From Omphiscola glabra (taxonomy: Eukaryota; Mollusca; Gastropoda; Lymnaeidae): 64,000 nt of DNA. The position numbers were made by a program, and so were the translations under genes. The notes under the pieces were generated by a model. That model was not told the origin of the DNA. It searched no databases and saw only the letters and a program-made list of their open reading frames with translations. Where the stretch lies: contig OZ024794.1 of assembly GCA_964017045.1 (NCBI GenBank), positions 48,427,013 through 48,491,012 of the forward strand, in the 5' to 3' direction. Positions 63,623-64,000 of this stretch are shown in pieces. The stretch's first letter is position 1. Each line of letters begins with the position of its first letter.

Positions 63623-64000
63623 AGGCAAAGCATTTAACGATTCATACAAATTACAAATATATAATGTTTAAATAAAAAATATTTGTTGAAATACAGAATT
63701 TTCAAGAAAAGACCACACAAATATAAAACGTCTCAACTTTAACGAAGATTAACACATGTAAATTTAATTCATTTTTTTAAAAATTATAGTAATGAAACGT
63801 TAATGTAAAGTTATGTCTTTAAAAATGCTGACGTTGCATTGCATCAAGTAAACTTAACGCCGACAAGAGCTTCATACACAAAAACTCTTTTTTTATATAT
63901 ATATAACAAAAGCAGTTTCAAAAAGGGTGCATGTCTTACGCTTATTACGATCTTCACTTAAATCAAAAAGAAAATTATGAACTCAATCTTATTTGGACAT
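63623..64000. other. AT-rich spacer
   Basis: No feature seen to the window end. Confidence 0.5.

Overview
The window is animal nuclear DNA. I infer a mollusc, most likely a heterobranch gastropod such as a freshwater pulmonate snail, but no species marker proves this. The evidence is split genes with GT-AG introns, a TATA/initiator promoter, long AT-rich spacers, many hAT, Harbinger and mariner MITEs, SINE and LINE relics and a broken Helitron. It also includes hAT elements resembling the SPIN family, which is known from tetrapods and from Lymnaea. By my tally about a third of the window is tandem repeat: some 50 separate minisatellites, nearly all with unrelated units of 9 to 79 bp. Most long open frames here are those arrays read through and are not genes.

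Two host genes can be supported. (1) On the + strand, 18889-21699 holds a TATA-driven gene. It has an ATG-free 5' leader exon, a 623-bp leader intron and a single uninterrupted coding exon of 649 codons. The protein is uncharacterised; its C-terminal half looks like a TIM-barrel enzyme, distantly like MfnB (DUF556). (2) On the - strand, 46741 down to 28972 holds a five-exon GCNT-like (GT14) beta-1,6-N-acetylglucosaminyltransferase. All four exon junctions keep frame and follow GT-AG. Its introns hold about a dozen minisatellites, several MITEs and a Helitron relic.

Layout: 1-18.8 kb is repeats and MITEs. 18.8-22 kb is the 649-codon gene. 22-28.9 kb is spacer with MITEs, a hAT transposase relic and arrays. 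28.9-46.8 kb is the GCNT-like gene. 46.8-64 kb is repeats with two LINE relics, including a 2.1-kb array at 53.9-56.0 kb.

The most unusual signals are: a 31-bp array in which every unit carries a copy of the exon-3 splice donor of the GCNT-like gene (40.5-41.2 kb), with a possible second case at 58.3 kb; an in-frame 15-bp minisatellite coding for about ten SHQIP repeats in GCNT exon 1; an Arg-to-His change at a nucleotide-sugar phosphate-binding position of that enzyme; four SPIN-like elements with 8-bp target duplications; and a MITE with perfect 34-bp terminal inverted repeats.
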